From: Nocardioides islandensis
GTDB taxonomy: Bacteria > Actinomycetota > Actinomycetes > Propionibacteriales > Nocardioidaceae
Reading direction: 5' to 3'
Assembly (NCBI RefSeq): GCF_015352455.1
Contig: NZ_JADKPN010000008.1
Span: forward strand, 153,383-217,382
DNA: 64,000 nucleotides
The notes below the pieces were generated by a model. The model saw only the letters and a program-made list of their open reading frames with translations, was not told the DNA's origin and made no database searches. Shown in pieces: positions 32,501-42,541 of this stretch. The position numbers were made by a program, and so were the translations under genes. Position 1 is the stretch's first letter. Every line of letters starts with the position of its first letter.

Positions 32501-33531
32501 GCACCCCCACCGTGAGCAGAGCGTTCGCCGCCGCGCCGCCCGAGCACCGCGGCGTGCCCCGGGACGGCGTCCGGCTCCTCGTCGCACGGACGCCCGGTGA
32601 CCTCCGACATCGCACGTTCCGCGACCTCCCCGACGAGCTCGAGCCCGGCGACCTGCTCGTGGTGAACACCAGCGCGACCATCGCCGGGGAGGCCGACGCG
32701 ACCAGTACGGCGCGGGGCGCGGTGGTCGTGCACGTCGCCACCCGCCTGGACGACGGCGCCTGGGTGGTCGAGCTGCGGACCAGCCCCGACGCGAGCAGGG
32801 CGGTGCTCGACGCCGTACCCGGCGAGACCCTGTACCTCGACGGCGCCACGCTCACCCTCCAGGCACCGCACGGCCACAGGAGGAGCTCACCGACCGGCGA
32901 GGGCAACCGCCTCTGGCGCGCGACGGCCAGCGGCGACCTGCCCGCCACGATGGCGCGGACCGGGCGGCCGATCGCCTACGGGTACCTCGACCGCCGCTAC
33001 CCGCTCACGGACTACCAGACCGTCTTCGGCATCGACCCCGGCAGCGCCGAGATGCCGTCCGCGGGCCGTCCGTTCACCACCGACATCGTCACGCGCCTGG
33101 TCAGCCGAGGCATCGCCATCACCCCGATCACCTTGCACACCGGCCTCTCGAGCCAGGAGGCCGGCGAAGCGCCGCAGGCCGAGCGGTACGCCGTCCCGCA
33201 GGCGACCGCCGAGGCGGTCAACGCCACCAAGGCGCGCGGTGGTCGCGTGGTGGCGGTCGGCACGACCGTCACCCGCGCCCTCGAGTCGGCCGTCGACCGC
33301 AGCGGCCACGTCAGGAAGCGGGCCGGCTGGACCGACCGCGTCATCTCCCCCGACGACCCTGCCCGCGTGGTCGACGGGCTCGTCACCGGCTGGCACGACC
33401 CCGAGGCCTCCCACCTCATGCTCGTGGAGTCCGTCGCGGGGAAGGAGCTCACCCGGGCGGCGTACGACGCGGCGACTGCGGAGGGTTACCTCTGGCACGA
33501 GTTCGGGGACTCGGCGCTGCTCCTGCCCTAG
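32497..33531 (+). CDS. QueA-like protein (SAM:tRNA ribosyltransferase-isomerase family), divergent
   Basis: 344 residues aligned by eye with QueA: RTFRDLPDELEPGDLLVVNTSA at the start, YGYLDRRYPLTDYQTVFG in the middle, VAVGTTVTRALES and ASHLMLVESVAG towards the end. Two QueA hallmarks are altered: NDTRV-ip-AR reads NTSATIAGE, and the HVGxGTFxPV block reads HTGLSSQEAG. True QueA makes epoxyqueuosine in tRNA with Tgt; no tgt or other queuosine gene is seen here. Coupling to an SDR behind a SoxR-type promoter argues for another role. Subfamilies like this exist in actinobacteria without a known reaction. Confidence 0.78.
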   Translation: MSTPTVSRAFAAAPPEHRGVPRDGVRLLVARTPGDLRHRTFRDLPDELEPGDLLVVNTSATIAGEADATSTARGAVVVHVATRLDDGAWVVELRTSPDASRAVLDAVPGETLYLDGATLTLQAPHGHRRSSPTGEGNRLWRATASGDLPATMARTGRPIAYGYLDRRYPLTDYQTVFGIDPGSAEMPSAGRPFTTDIVTRLVSRGIAITPITLHTGLSSQEAGEAPQAERYAVPQATAEAVNATKARGGRVVAVGTTVTRALESAVDRSGHVRKRAGWTDRVISPDDPARVVDGLVTGWHDPEASHLMLVESVAGKELTRAAYDAATAEGYLWHEFGDSALLLP

Positions 33532-33538
33532 GTTCGGA

Positions 33539-33570
33539 GTCTCGTGACGGGCCTTCGGCCCTCCTCGACC
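33539..33570 (+). repeat. Dispersed hairpin repeat, copy 4
   Basis: GTCTCGTGAC, stem GGGCC-ttc-GGCCC, then TCCTCGACC. It lies between the QueA-like stop and the carboxylase promoter. Confidence 0.85.
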
Positions 33571-33586
33571 GACGGATGCCGGGCGA

Positions 33587-33592
33587 TATGGT
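33587..33592 (+). promoter_or_regulatory. Leaderless -10 (TATGGT) of the carboxylase gene
   Basis: TATGGT, 6 nt before the GTG at 33599. Confidence 0.45.
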
Positions 33593-33598
33593 GCCCCG

Positions 33599-35386
33599 GT
33601 GCCTGAGATCAAGCCTCTTCGCAAGGTCCTGATCGCCAACCGCGGCGAGATCGCCGTCCGCGTCATCCGCGCCTGCAAGGACGCCGGGATCGGGAGCGTG
33701 GCGGTGTACGCCGACCCCGACCGCGACGCCCTCTTCGTGCGGTTGGCCGACGAGGCGCACAGTCTCGGTGGCGCGACGCCGGCCGACTCCTACCTCGACA
33801 TCGCGAAGATCATCGCCGTCGCGGAGAAGTCCGGCGCCGACTCGGTGCACCCGGGGTACGGGTTCCTGGCCGAGAACGCCGGCTTCGCGCAGGCCGTGAT
33901 CGACGCCGGCCTGACCTGGATCGGGCCGTCGCCGGACGCCATCGACGCCCTGGGCGACAAGGCCAAGGCCAAGCAGATCGCACAGAAGGCCAACGCCCCG
34001 CTGGCGCCGGGCACCAAGGAACCGGTGAAGGACGCCGACGAGGTCGTCGAGTTCGCCAAGGCCAACGGCCTGCCCGTCGCCATCAAGGCGGTGTTCGGCG
34101 GCGGCGGCCGCGGCCTGAAGGTCGCCCGCACGCTGGAGGAGATCCCCGAGCTCTACGAGTCGGCGGTCCGCGAAGCCGTCGGCGCGTTCGGGCGCGGCGA
34201 GTGCCTGGTCGAGAAGTTCCTGGACCGGCCGCGGCACGTCGAGACCCAGTGCCTGGCCGACCAGCACGGCAACGTCGTGGTCGTCTCCACCCGCGACTGC
34301 TCCCTCCAGCGCCGTCACCAGAAGCTGGTCGAGGAGGCACCCGCGCCGTTCCTCACCGACGACCAGGTCGCCCGGCTCTACGAGTCCAGCAAGGCGATCC
34401 TGCGCGAAGCGGGGTACGTCGGCGCCGGCACCTGCGAGTTCCTCGTCGCCAAGGACGGCACCATCTCCTTCCTCGAGGTCAACACCCGGCTGCAGGTGGA
34501 GCACTGCGTGTCCGAGGAGGTCACCGGGATCGACCTCGTCCGCGAGATGTTCCGGATCGCCGCCGGCGAGGAGCTCGGGTACGACGACCCCGAGGTACGC
34601 GGTCACTCGATCGAGTTCCGCATCAACGCCGAGGACGGCGGCCGCGGCTTCATGCCGGCTCCAGGCACGCTGACCCACTGGCACGCGCCGTCGGGCCCCG
34701 GCATCCGCCTCGACGGCGGCTACGACCAGGGTGAGACGGTGCCCGGCGCCTTCGACTCGCTGGTCGCCAAGCTCATCGTGTCCGGCCGCGACCGCACCCA
34801 GGCGCTGGAGCGCTCGCGCCGTGCCCTGGCCGAGTTCGTGGTCGACGGCATGCCCACGGTCATCCCGTTCCACCGCGCGGTGGTCGACGACCCGGCGTAC
34901 GTCGGGGCCTCGAACCCCAGCGGCGAGGGCTCGTTCGAGGTCTACACGACGTGGATCGAGACGGACTTCGACAACACGATCGAGCCGTACGGCGGCGAGA
35001 GCGCCGAGGTCGACGAGCCGGCCGAGCGCCAGCGGGTCACCGTCGAGGTCGGCGGCAAGCGACTCGAGGTCGTGCTGCCGGGCGGTCTGGGCGGCCTCGC
35101 GGCCGGCCCCGCCGCCGGCGCGAAGAAGCCCAAGCGAGCCGCGGGGAAGAAGGCCGGAGCGGCCGCCAGCGGCGATGCCGTCACCAGCCCCATGCAGGGC
35201 ACCATCGTCAAGGTCGCGGTCGAGGAGGGTCAGGCCGTCGCCGAGGGCGACGTCGTGGTCGTCCTCGAGGCGATGAAGATGGAGCAGCCCTTGAAGGCCC
35301 ACAAGGCCGGCACCGTGACGGGCCTCAACGCCGAGGTCGGCGCGACGGTCACCAACGGTGCCGTGATCTGCGAGCTGAAGGACTAG
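33599..35386 (+). CDS. Acetyl-/propionyl-CoA carboxylase alpha subunit (biotin carboxylase plus biotin carrier)
   Basis: 595 residues of AccA3/AccA2 type. Biotin carboxylase domain (about 7-450): [27 protein letters not shown], the Gly-rich ATP loop [11 protein letters not shown], and [11 protein letters not shown] Lys/Ala-rich linker (about 500-525) leads to the carrier domain with the biotinyl lysine Lys560 in EAMKMEQ. It needs a separate carboxyltransferase beta subunit, which is not in the window. It supplies malonyl- or methylmalonyl-CoA for lipid synthesis. The stop overlaps the convergent RTX gene stop in CTAG. Confidence 0.93.
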   Translation: MPEIKPLRKVLIANRGEIAVRVIRACKDAGIGSVAVYADPDRDALFVRLADEAHSLGGATPADSYLDIAKIIAVAEKSGADSVHPGYGFLAENAGFAQAVIDAGLTWIGPSPDAIDALGDKAKAKQIAQKANAPLAPGTKEPVKDADEVVEFAKANGLPVAIKAVFGGGGRGLKVARTLEEIPELYESAVREAVGAFGRGECLVEKFLDRPRHVETQCLADQHGNVVVVSTRDCSLQRRHQKLVEEAPAPFLTDDQVARLYESSKAILREAGYVGAGTCEFLVAKDGTISFLEVNTRLQVEHCVSEEVTGIDLVREMFRIAAGEELGYDDPEVRGHSIEFRINAEDGGRGFMPAPGTLTHWHAPSGPGIRLDGGYDQGETVPGAFDSLVAKLIVSGRDRTQALERSRRALAEFVVDGMPTVIPFHRAVVDDPAYVGASNPSGEGSFEVYTTWIETDFDNTIEPYGGESAEVDEPAERQRVTVEVGGKRLEVVLPGGLGGLAAGPAAGAKKPKRAAGKKAGAAASGDAVTSPMQGTIVKVAVEEGQAVAEGDVVVVLEAMKMEQPLKAHKAGTVTGLNAEVGATVTNGAVICELKD

Positions 35387-37893
35387 TCGGCCTTCTTGAC
35401 CTCGCACGACGAGGTCACCTCGGCGTGCAGGCAGGTGTCCTGCCCGTCGTACGCCCAGACCTCGTCGTGCCCGTCACCGGTGTCGATGAAGTCATCTCCG
35501 AACGTCCCCGACACGAAGTCGTCGCCGCCTCGGCTCCAGACCTCGCCTGCGCCCCAGATGGCGTCAGCACCACTGCTGCCGAAGACCGTCCAGGTGTCGT
35601 CCCGGTCGAGTCGGAGCTCCTCGAAGGAGGCGACGTGCCCGAGGACTCCGGAAGGGCGGCGGTCGTAGGTGAAGGTGCCGACGCCGAGGTCGACCGTGCC
35701 GTGCCAGGTGCGGCCCGGTAGGGCGGCCTCGAGGTCGACGGTGTCGTGACCGTCCCCTCCGTCGAGGTGAGAGTCACCCGGAGCGTCCATCAGCACGGTC
35801 AGCCAGTCGTCGCCGGCTCCCCCTCGCACACTCGAGCCGGCTCGCCATCGCGTCATGAGGCGATCCACGCCGTCCCCGCCATCCAGGTCGTCAGGGACCA
35901 GATCCGCGGCAGCGCAGGCGTCGTACCAACCGCACGACACCTCACCGTCCAGTGAGTCGTTCCCCGCGCCCCCCGTCACCACGTCGCCGCCACCCAGCCC
36001 GGCCACCACGTCGTCACCCGGGCTCCCGGTGATCACGTCGGCGTGGAGGCTGGCTCGCAGCATCGTGCCCGGAGGGAACACCGCCGAGTCGGACTCGGGG
36101 CCGACGTGCACCGCCACGACGTCCGACGTGGTGGTGAGGTCGGCGACCACACCGACGGGGGAGTCGCTGTAGTCGAGGACGTCGGGCAGGTACTCGAGCT
36201 GGTCGTAGTTGCCCGGGTCGCCCTGGTGCTGCCGGGGGTCGAGCCCGAGGTCCACCAGGTCGTCACCAGGGCCGGGGAGCACCGCGTCCCCGATGGCGCT
36301 CAGCACGGTCCTGCTGGGGTCGTTGTCATAGCGCAGCACCCCGTCGGGGCCGCCGAACAGACGGTCCTGGCCGCTTCCGCCGCGCAGGACGTCGGCACCA
36401 TCGCCGGCGCAGATCGTGTCGTCTCCTCCCAGCCCGTCGATGCGGTCGTTCACCGATGACCCGACGATGACGTCGTCCTGCGGCGTGCCCACCACCCGGC
36501 CACCCGCCACTTCGGCGAGGATCGTCGCCGTCCGGCCATCGCACGTCGGGGTACCGCCGGGCAGCGAGTCCTGCTCGCAACCGGCCGCGTCTTCGGCGCC
36601 GAGGCACACGTCCGTCCCGCCACCGGCCCGCACCCGGTCCGCACCCGGTCCGGCGTCGATCAGGTCGTCTCCTCCCGACCCGACGACCACGTCGTTGCCG
36701 CCTCGCAGCGAGGCCACCAGGCGGGTGTGCCCGTCCGTGGCGGACCAGATCCACCTGGGCGAAGGTGGCCCGACACCGATCCGGTCCACCGAGTCGGTCC
36801 CGCGCACCACGAACGTGGTGTATCCAGTGGGCAGGTACTTCTCGAACGCCGAGATGACGGTGCACGGCGCCCCGTCGAGTCCGCCACTGATCGTCCCGGC
36901 CGCGATGTCGAGCTCGGCCACCCCGCGCTGGTTCGCACGCATGCCCAAGCGGTCCGCGCCGGTTCCACCGTCCAGCCGACCGCACGCGCCGACGTTCATG
37001 TCCACGAGGTCGGCGCCTCCCCCGGCCCGGACTCGGTCCGACCCCCACGTCGACATCACCACGTCGGCGCCAGGGCCACCGCGGAGCCGGTCCACCTCCG
37101 TCGACGGCGCCCATCGCTCCTCTTCGGGGTCCTGGGGGTCGACGTCGTCGAGGACGTCGCGTCCAGCCCGGCCGTCCAGGACGTCGGCACCGCCGCCTCC
37201 GCTCAGCACATCGGAGGCCGGGCCGCCGACGATACGGTCGTCGTACGCCGTGCCCACCACCGCCAGAACCGGCTGACCGACGATCGTGTCCGCGCCCTGT
37301 CCCCGCGCTCGGCCGCGTCCGCCGGCACCGGCCAGCCGGACCTCGACCGCCTCGGGTGACGACGAGAGGTCGACGCTGTCGGGGTAGGACGGCTGCTCCG
37401 GGTCGAACGTCGCCGTCGGCTTCCACCGCTGGCGGGCGTCCTGTCCGCCGTCGACGAGGTCGTTGCCCGGCCCCGGCTCCAGGACGTCGCCCAGGAGGGC
37501 ACGGTCACCGGGTCCTCTCGCCCACCAGCCGTCCCGCCCCCCGTGCAGGGCATCGTCGCCGTTGCCGCCGTCCAGCACATCCGTGCCACCACCCCCCAGC
37601 AGCGTGTCGTCGCCGGGCCCTCCGCAGACACGGTCGTCACCGCCGCGGCCCTTGACGACATCCGAACCACCCAGGCCGACGATCACGTCGTCGCCAGGTG
37701 TGCCCACCAGGACGTCCCTGGCGTCAGTGCCGATGAGGGTTGCGGCGCCTCCCAGACAGTGCGGAGACGAGGGGTTCAGCAGCGCATGAGGGGGGTCGGA
37801 CACGACCGGTGAGACCGGACCCAGGGCGAGCAGCGCCAGGGCCAGCACACCGGCCCAGCTCCATGTGCGACGCAGAGACATACCCACAGGCAT
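35383..37893 (-). CDS. Secreted RTX-type calcium-binding protein, two-module
   Basis: 836 residues. Sec-type signal peptide (about 5-32; a second ATG at 37881 gives MSLRRTWSW and may be the true start). Then two copies of a roughly 390-residue module. Each begins C-x-G-x-x-A-T-x and contains RTX-like nonapeptides (GGxGxDxxx; for example [20 protein letters not shown]), a middle segment ending in [14 protein letters not shown], more nonapeptides, and a closing DxC-x8-C. Cys46-Cys90 and Cys451-Cys495 are both 44 apart; Cys430-Cys439 is 9 apart and is repeated at the C-terminus. No enzymatic domain. It probably folds as calcium-stabilised beta-rolls outside the cell. Confidence 0.85.
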   Translation of the reverse strand: MPVGMSLRRTWSWAGVLALALLALGPVSPVVSDPPHALLNPSSPHCLGGAATLIGTDARDVLVGTPGDDVIVGLGGSDVVKGRGGDDRVCGGPGDDTLLGGGGTDVLDGGNGDDALHGGRDGWWARGPGDRALLGDVLEPGPGNDLVDGGQDARQRWKPTATFDPEQPSYPDSVDLSSSPEAVEVRLAGAGGRGRARGQGADTIVGQPVLAVVGTAYDDRIVGGPASDVLSGGGGADVLDGRAGRDVLDDVDPQDPEEERWAPSTEVDRLRGGPGADVVMSTWGSDRVRAGGGADLVDMNVGACGRLDGGTGADRLGMRANQRGVAELDIAAGTISGGLDGAPCTVISAFEKYLPTGYTTFVVRGTDSVDRIGVGPPSPRWIWSATDGHTRLVASLRGGNDVVVGSGGDDLIDAGPGADRVRAGGGTDVCLGAEDAAGCEQDSLPGGTPTCDGRTATILAEVAGGRVVGTPQDDVIVGSSVNDRIDGLGGDDTICAGDGADVLRGGSGQDRLFGGPDGVLRYDNDPSRTVLSAIGDAVLPGPGDDLVDLGLDPRQHQGDPGNYDQLEYLPDVLDYSDSPVGVVADLTTTSDVVAVHVGPESDSAVFPPGTMLRASLHADVITGSPGDDVVAGLGGGDVVTGGAGNDSLDGEVSCGWYDACAAADLVPDDLDGGDGVDRLMTRWRAGSSVRGGAGDDWLTVLMDAPGDSHLDGGDGHDTVDLEAALPGRTWHGTVDLGVGTFTYDRRPSGVLGHVASFEELRLDRDDTWTVFGSSGADAIWGAGEVWSRGGDDFVSGTFGDDFIDTGDGHDEVWAYDGQDTCLHAEVTSSCEVKKAD

Positions 37894-38052
37894 ACGCAGA
37901 GCCCAGCAGGGTCAAGGTCGGTGTCCCAGGGCCCAAGGTCCCGACCGCTCACGAGGATCTGCCCTCCGATCCACCCCACGGTCGTCTCGAGGACTGACCG
38001 GCACCAGCCGTGACGGGTGACCGGCCTCGACGCCGACGCAACGGTCCCACCG
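37894..38052. other. Gap between the two RTX genes
   Basis: 159 bp with the likely promoter of the 35383-37893 gene on the minus strand (TTGACC near 37914 and TATGCC close to the start codons). I saw no strong terminator for the upstream RTX gene. Confidence 0.4.
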
Positions 38053-40431
38053 CTAGCAGCTCGTCCGGTGCTCCACGCGCGGACATCGGTCCTCGCCCGA
38101 GCCACCGTCCGCCGTGTCGTCCCCGGGACCGCCGTCGAGGACGTCGTCGCCCTGACCGCCGACGAGCGTGTCGTCGCCGCCGCGCAGGTGTGCGGTCAGA
38201 CGACTTCCCTCGAACAGCGTCACCTGGTCGGCCCGCGGGGTGCCGCGTACCACCCAGTGCGGTCCTCGCTCCGGTTCTGACGTCTGGTCGGTCAGGCTGA
38301 GGATCTCGACGCCGGTCACCGCGCCGCACGGACCGACGGCCCCGCCGTCCAGGTCGACCTCGATGCGGCCGCGGATGTTGCCGGCTGACGGGATGAGCGA
38401 GAGGAAGTCCGATCCCTGGCCACCCGTCAGGTCCGCGCAGCCGACACCGGCACCGCCGTAGACGAGCTGGTCGTCCCCGACCCCGCCGTCCAGGCTCACT
38501 GCGTCGTCGGAGGCGATGAGGTCGTCGTTGCCCGGTCCGCCCTCGAGCACGTCCGGCCCCGATGCAGCGTTCAGCGTGTCGCGACTGCGCCCGCCGAGGA
38601 GCCGGTCGCGGTCGTCGCCCGCCCCGGAGTCGAGCAGCACGTCCTCTCCTCCGAGTCCACGGACGACGTCGTCCCCACCCCGGCCGTCGATGTGGTCGTC
38701 GTACGACGTGCCCCAGATCCGGTCCGGTCCCTGCGATCCGCGGACGTCGAGCCTCGGCTGACCCACGATCCGGTCGTGCCCGGCACCGTCGGCGACGCTC
38801 CATCCCCCCGCCTCGGCAAGCCGGAGCGTCGCACCGTGCGCCCCGCCCAGGACCAGCACGTCGGGCGCGAAGCCGTTGTTGGTCACCTGGCGCTCGTCGT
38901 ACCCGAGGTCGATCAGGTCGTCCCCGGCTCCCCCGAGGACGGTGTCGCCGACGGCCAGGTAGTAGACCCAGCCGCCGTTCGAGGTGCGCGGCTTCATGCC
39001 GTCGAGGCCGGCGCAGATCACGTCGTCGCCGGCTCCGCCCTCGATCCGGTCGTCACCGCCGAGGCCGACGATGACGTCCGGACCGTCCGTTCCGACCAGC
39101 AGGTCACGGTGCGGCGTGCCGACGATGGTCGACGGCCGGCCGTGACACATCACCGCCGGCTCCCGGGCCCGGACACGGCCGGGCAGCTGCCGGACCTCGC
39201 AGCCGCGGGCGTGCTCGGTCTCCAGGCAGGTGTCGGTCCCCTGGTAGGCCCAGACCAGGTCGTCACCCGGTCCGGAGTCGATGAAGTCGTCGGAGCCGGA
39301 CGCGTAGACGGCGTCGTCGCCGCCCGCCATCCATGCGCGGACGGGACCCTGCCCGCCGGCCTCGATGCGCTCGGCCTTGTCGGTGCCGTGGATGGTCAGC
39401 GGCTGGTCGTCGAGCATGACCCACCACTCGAACGACGCCAGCCGCCCCGTCGCCGACGTACCCAGGGTGACGACCCCGCTGCCCAGGTCGAGGTCGGCGG
39501 GCGGCAGGTCGTCGTGCCGGGCGTAGCCGAGCACGATGGTGTCGTGACCGGTGCCGGCGTCGGCGTCGAAACCGCCGCGGGGTCGCACCGTGGTGTTGAG
39601 CTGGTCGGCGCCGGCTCCCAGAGTCACGATCGCCACGTCCGGGTTCCCCTGCGTGTCCACGAAGTCGTCGCCGGGTCCGCCTCTCAGCGCGTCCGCACCG
39701 CCCGACGAGCCGATGTCGTCGTTCCCGGAGTCGCCGTACACCTCGTCGACGCCGCCACCGGGAAGCAGCAGGTCGTCGCCGCCGTAGCCGTACAAGTAGT
39801 CCTGGCCGCCCAGCCCTCGCAGGGTGTCCGCCCTGGGAGAGCCGATGAGAGTGTCGTCGAAACGCGTGCCGACCACGCCCATCTGCCCGTGCACGCGGAC
39901 CGTGTCGGTGCCGTCCGCCTCGACCGATCCCTCGTGCGGCCAGAAGTGCGCGACGATCCCGTGGTCGAGGTCGCGGTAGACCAGGGTGTCGCGCTCCAGC
40001 GTCTCGTCACCGGGTCGTCGGTCCGCGCCCAGGTCGACGTAGTCCTTGCCGGGACCGGGCAGCACCCGGTCGCCCACCCGGTTCGGCCCGCCCCGGTCGA
40101 ACCACCACGAGTCGATGCCGCCGAAGATCCGGTCGTTGCCGGGTCCGCCGTCGATGACGTCGGCACCCGCGAGCCCACAGACCACGTCGCGGCCGGCGCC
40201 CGCCTCGATCCGGTCGTCCCCACCGAGTCCGACGATCACGTCGGGTCCGGACGTGCCGACCAGGTGGTCGTCGCCGCGGGTCCCGACGATCGTGGCGCGC
40301 TGGCCGTCGCAGCCGGGCGACACTGGTGCGGCCCCGGCGGACAGCGGGGCCAGCAGCGCCGTTCCGAGCGCGCCGGCGGCGAGGAGGCGCGCAGGGACGG
40401 TCACGACCGTACGACGCTGGGCCCGGGACAT
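38053..40431 (-). CDS. Secreted RTX-type calcium-binding protein, two-module
   Basis: 792 residues. Signal peptide to about 35 (LLAPLSAGAAPV). Module 1 begins at Cys41 (CDGQRATIVGTRGDDHLVGT) and its second Cys is 44 further on; it closes with DTCLETEHARGC. Module 2 begins CHGRPSTIVGT, again with Cys 44 later, and closes with DRCPRVEHRTSC at the very C-terminus. RTX nonapeptides (GGxGxD) flank a middle segment (ASFEWWVMLDDQPLTIHGT; GVEILSLTDQ, HWVVRGTPRADQV). It is a paralogue of the neighbouring gene at 35383-37893 and of the gene at 57244-58560. No type I secretion genes are nearby; export is by Sec. Confidence 0.85.
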   Translation of the reverse strand: MSRAQRRTVVTVPARLLAAGALGTALLAPLSAGAAPVSPGCDGQRATIVGTRGDDHLVGTSGPDVIVGLGGDDRIEAGAGRDVVCGLAGADVIDGGPGNDRIFGGIDSWWFDRGGPNRVGDRVLPGPGKDYVDLGADRRPGDETLERDTLVYRDLDHGIVAHFWPHEGSVEADGTDTVRVHGQMGVVGTRFDDTLIGSPRADTLRGLGGQDYLYGYGGDDLLLPGGGVDEVYGDSGNDDIGSSGGADALRGGPGDDFVDTQGNPDVAIVTLGAGADQLNTTVRPRGGFDADAGTGHDTIVLGYARHDDLPPADLDLGSGVVTLGTSATGRLASFEWWVMLDDQPLTIHGTDKAERIEAGGQGPVRAWMAGGDDAVYASGSDDFIDSGPGDDLVWAYQGTDTCLETEHARGCEVRQLPGRVRAREPAVMCHGRPSTIVGTPHRDLLVGTDGPDVIVGLGGDDRIEGGAGDDVICAGLDGMKPRTSNGGWVYYLAVGDTVLGGAGDDLIDLGYDERQVTNNGFAPDVLVLGGAHGATLRLAEAGGWSVADGAGHDRIVGQPRLDVRGSQGPDRIWGTSYDDHIDGRGGDDVVRGLGGEDVLLDSGAGDDRDRLLGGRSRDTLNAASGPDVLEGGPGNDDLIASDDAVSLDGGVGDDQLVYGGAGVGCADLTGGQGSDFLSLIPSAGNIRGRIEVDLDGGAVGPCGAVTGVEILSLTDQTSEPERGPHWVVRGTPRADQVTLFEGSRLTAHLRGGDDTLVGGQGDDVLDGGPGDDTADGGSGEDRCPRVEHRTSC

Positions 40432-40453
40432 CGGTTCGGTCGATGACCGCCCG

Positions 40454-40459
40454 TAGGCT
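40454..40459 (+). promoter_or_regulatory. Leaderless -10 (TAGGCT) of the PH-domain operon
   Basis: TAGGCT, 7 nt before the ATG at 40467. The divergent RTX start is only 35 bp away. Confidence 0.5.
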
Positions 40460-40466
40460 CGGCGGC

Positions 40467-40958
40467 ATGGAGCCGGCCCCCCGTCTGCGCGACCCGAGCG
40501 AGCTGGTCAGCCCGCGCGCGCGGCTGATGTGGATGGTGGGCGGCCTGGTCCGGGCGGCGGTCCTGATGGCCGCACTGCTGGTCACCTCGCTGGTCTTCGA
40601 CTGGTACGACCTGCAGTGGTGGATGCCGGTCCTGCTCGGCGCGGTCACGCTCGCAGCGGCGTTCGTGATCCCGCAGTGGCGCTACCTCGTGCACCGCTGG
40701 GAGGTCACCGACACGGCGGTCTACACCCAGACCGGCTGGTGGCGCCGCGAGCGCCGCATCGCGCCGATGTCGCGCATCCAGACCGTCGACTACGTCGAGG
40801 GCGCGATCGCCCGGCTGTTCGGGCTGGCGTCGGTCACCGTCACCACCGCGTCGGCCGCCGGCGCGCTGGAGATCGCCGGGCTCGACCGCGACCGGGCCCG
40901 GGCGGTGGTCGACGAGCTCACCATCAAGGCCGACACGATCCCCGGCGACGCGACGTGA
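40467..40958 (+). CDS. Bacterial PH-domain membrane protein (YdbS-like)
   Basis: 163 residues: two membrane helices (about 26-46 and 50-70) followed by a bacterial PH (bPH2) domain with the family block HRWEVTDTAVYTQTGWWRRERRIAPMSRIQTVDY. Role unknown; in Bacillus, YdbS and YdbT form a pair that affects resistance to some bacteriocins. It overlaps the next gene in GTGA, so the two are coupled and probably act as a complex. Confidence 0.85.
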   Translation: MEPAPRLRDPSELVSPRARLMWMVGGLVRAAVLMAALLVTSLVFDWYDLQWWMPVLLGAVTLAAAFVIPQWRYLVHRWEVTDTAVYTQTGWWRRERRIAPMSRIQTVDYVEGAIARLFGLASVTVTTASAAGALEIAGLDRDRARAVVDELTIKADTIPGDAT

Positions 40959-42541
40959 CGGACGAGCAGGCGGTCAACCCGTACGCCGACCGGCTGCCCG
41001 ATCGGCTGGTCGACCACGCCGAGTGGCAGCGCCTGGACCCGCTGATGCTGCTGGTGCACCCGATCCGCGAGGTGGGCCGCTTCCTCGTGCCGCTCATCGG
41101 CATCCTCGTGGCGGGCAGCGCCTCTGGAGGCCACGACTGGTGGTGGAACGTCATCGGCATCGCGATCCCGGTGGCGCTGGGCGTCGCGCGGTACGTCACG
41201 ACCAGCTTCCGGATCGCCGGTGGACGGGTGGAGCTGCGCCGGGGCCTGCTCAACAAGCACGTGCTGTCCACGCCGATCGACCGCGTGCGCACGGTCGACA
41301 TCACCGCCTCGCCGATCCACCGCGTCCTCGGTCTGACGACCGTGCGGATCGGCACCGGCACCGCCTCGAAGAAGGGCGAGGACGAGCTCGACCTCGACGG
41401 CGTGCGCACCCGCGCGGCCGCCGCGCTGCGCTCCGACCTCCTGCACGGGACCCCGGAGGCGCGCGAACGGGCCACCGAGGCCGACAACACCCGCCCGGTG
41501 GTGCGGTTCGATCCGGGCTGGCTGCGCTTCGCGCCCTTCACCAGCTCCGGCCTGGTCATCGCGGCCGCGGTCCTCGGCGGCGGCAGCCAGGTGCTCAACG
41601 GGCTCGGGCTCTGGGACCAGCTGCCCATCGACACGACAGCCGAGCGGGCGGCCCGTCTCTCGCTCCTGCTCCTCGTGCCGGTCGCGCTCCTCGGGCTGGC
41701 GCTGGTCGCATCGGTGCTGGCGGTCCTCGGCTACCTGGTCACCAACTACGGCTTCACGCTCGTCTACACGCGCGCCGACCATGCCTGGCACCTGCGCCGC
41801 GGGCTGCTGACCACCCGCGAGACGAGCATGGACGCGACCCGGCTGCGCGGTGTCAGCCTCGGCGAGCCGCTGGGCCTGCGGCTGGCGTCCGGCGCTCGGC
41901 TGTCGGCGATCGTCACCGGCCTGGACCGCGACGAGCGCGGCTCCGGCACGCTCGTACCTCCCGCACCTCGGGACCTCGTCGCCGGCGTGGCCGTGCAGGT
42001 GCTCGGCACCCCCGAGCCGGTCACCGCCCCGCTGGTCGCGCACGGGCCGGCCGCCACCCGTCGCCGCTACACCCGTGCCCTCGTCGTACCCGCCCTGGTC
42101 ACCGTGGCGGCCACGACCCTGGCGTTCACGGCGGACGTGCCGTGGGAGACCGTGCTGCTCGGCCCGCTCGCGCTGGCGGCCGGCTACGGGCTCGCCGTCG
42201 ACCGCTCGCGCACGCTCGGCCACGCCCTGGTCGGCGGCCACCTCGTGTCACGCGCCGGCAGCCTGGTGCGCCGCCGGGTCGCGCTCGAGACGCCGGCCGT
42301 GATCGGCTGGACGTTCAGCGACACCTGGTTCCAGCGGCGGGTCGGCCTGACCACGCTGGTCGCGACGATGGCGGGCGGGCGGCAGTCGGTGACCGTCCTC
42401 GACGTACCCGCCCCCGTCGGCACCGCCCTCGCCCGCGACGCGGTGCCGGGGCTGGTCGAGCAGTTCCTGGTCCTAGGGGACGAGGGCCCAGCGGGGCGTG
42501 TGCTCGAGGTACCGCCCGAGGTCGCGGAACCCGACGCGTGA
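40955..42541 (+). CDS. Bacterial PH-domain membrane protein (YdbT-like)
   Basis: 528 residues with three bPH2 repeats: the first after helices at about 35-75 (TSFRIAGGRVELRRGLLNKHVLSTPIDRVRTVDI), the second near 265 (TNYGFTLVYTRADHAWHLRRGLL), the third near 425 (GHLVSRAGSLVRRRVALETPAVIGW), each preceded by a pair of membrane helices. Partner of the upstream YdbS-like protein. Its last 69 bp are antisense to the convergent GNAT gene, a long overlap, and both reading frames look real to their ends. Confidence 0.87.
   Translation: MTDEQAVNPYADRLPDRLVDHAEWQRLDPLMLLVHPIREVGRFLVPLIGILVAGSASGGHDWWWNVIGIAIPVALGVARYVTTSFRIAGGRVELRRGLLNKHVLSTPIDRVRTVDITASPIHRVLGLTTVRIGTGTASKKGEDELDLDGVRTRAAAALRSDLLHGTPEARERATEADNTRPVVRFDPGWLRFAPFTSSGLVIAAAVLGGGSQVLNGLGLWDQLPIDTTAERAARLSLLLLVPVALLGLALVASVLAVLGYLVTNYGFTLVYTRADHAWHLRRGLLTTRETSMDATRLRGVSLGEPLGLRLASGARLSAIVTGLDRDERGSGTLVPPAPRDLVAGVAVQVLGTPEPVTAPLVAHGPAATRRRYTRALVVPALVTVAATTLAFTADVPWETVLLGPLALAAGYGLAVDRSRTLGHALVGGHLVSRAGSLVRRRVALETPAVIGWTFSDTWFQRRVGLTTLVATMAGGRQSVTVLDVPAPVGTALARDAVPGLVEQFLVLGDEGPAGRVLEVPPEVAEPDA

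Noticed and set aside
32497..33531. Genuine QueA of queuosine synthesis
   Set aside because: Two signature blocks differ and no other queuosine gene is present; kept only as QueA-like.
35383..40431. Type I secreted RTX toxin locus
   Set aside because: The proteins have Sec signal peptides and no toxin, lipase or protease domain, and there are no HlyB/HlyD/TolC-type genes around.
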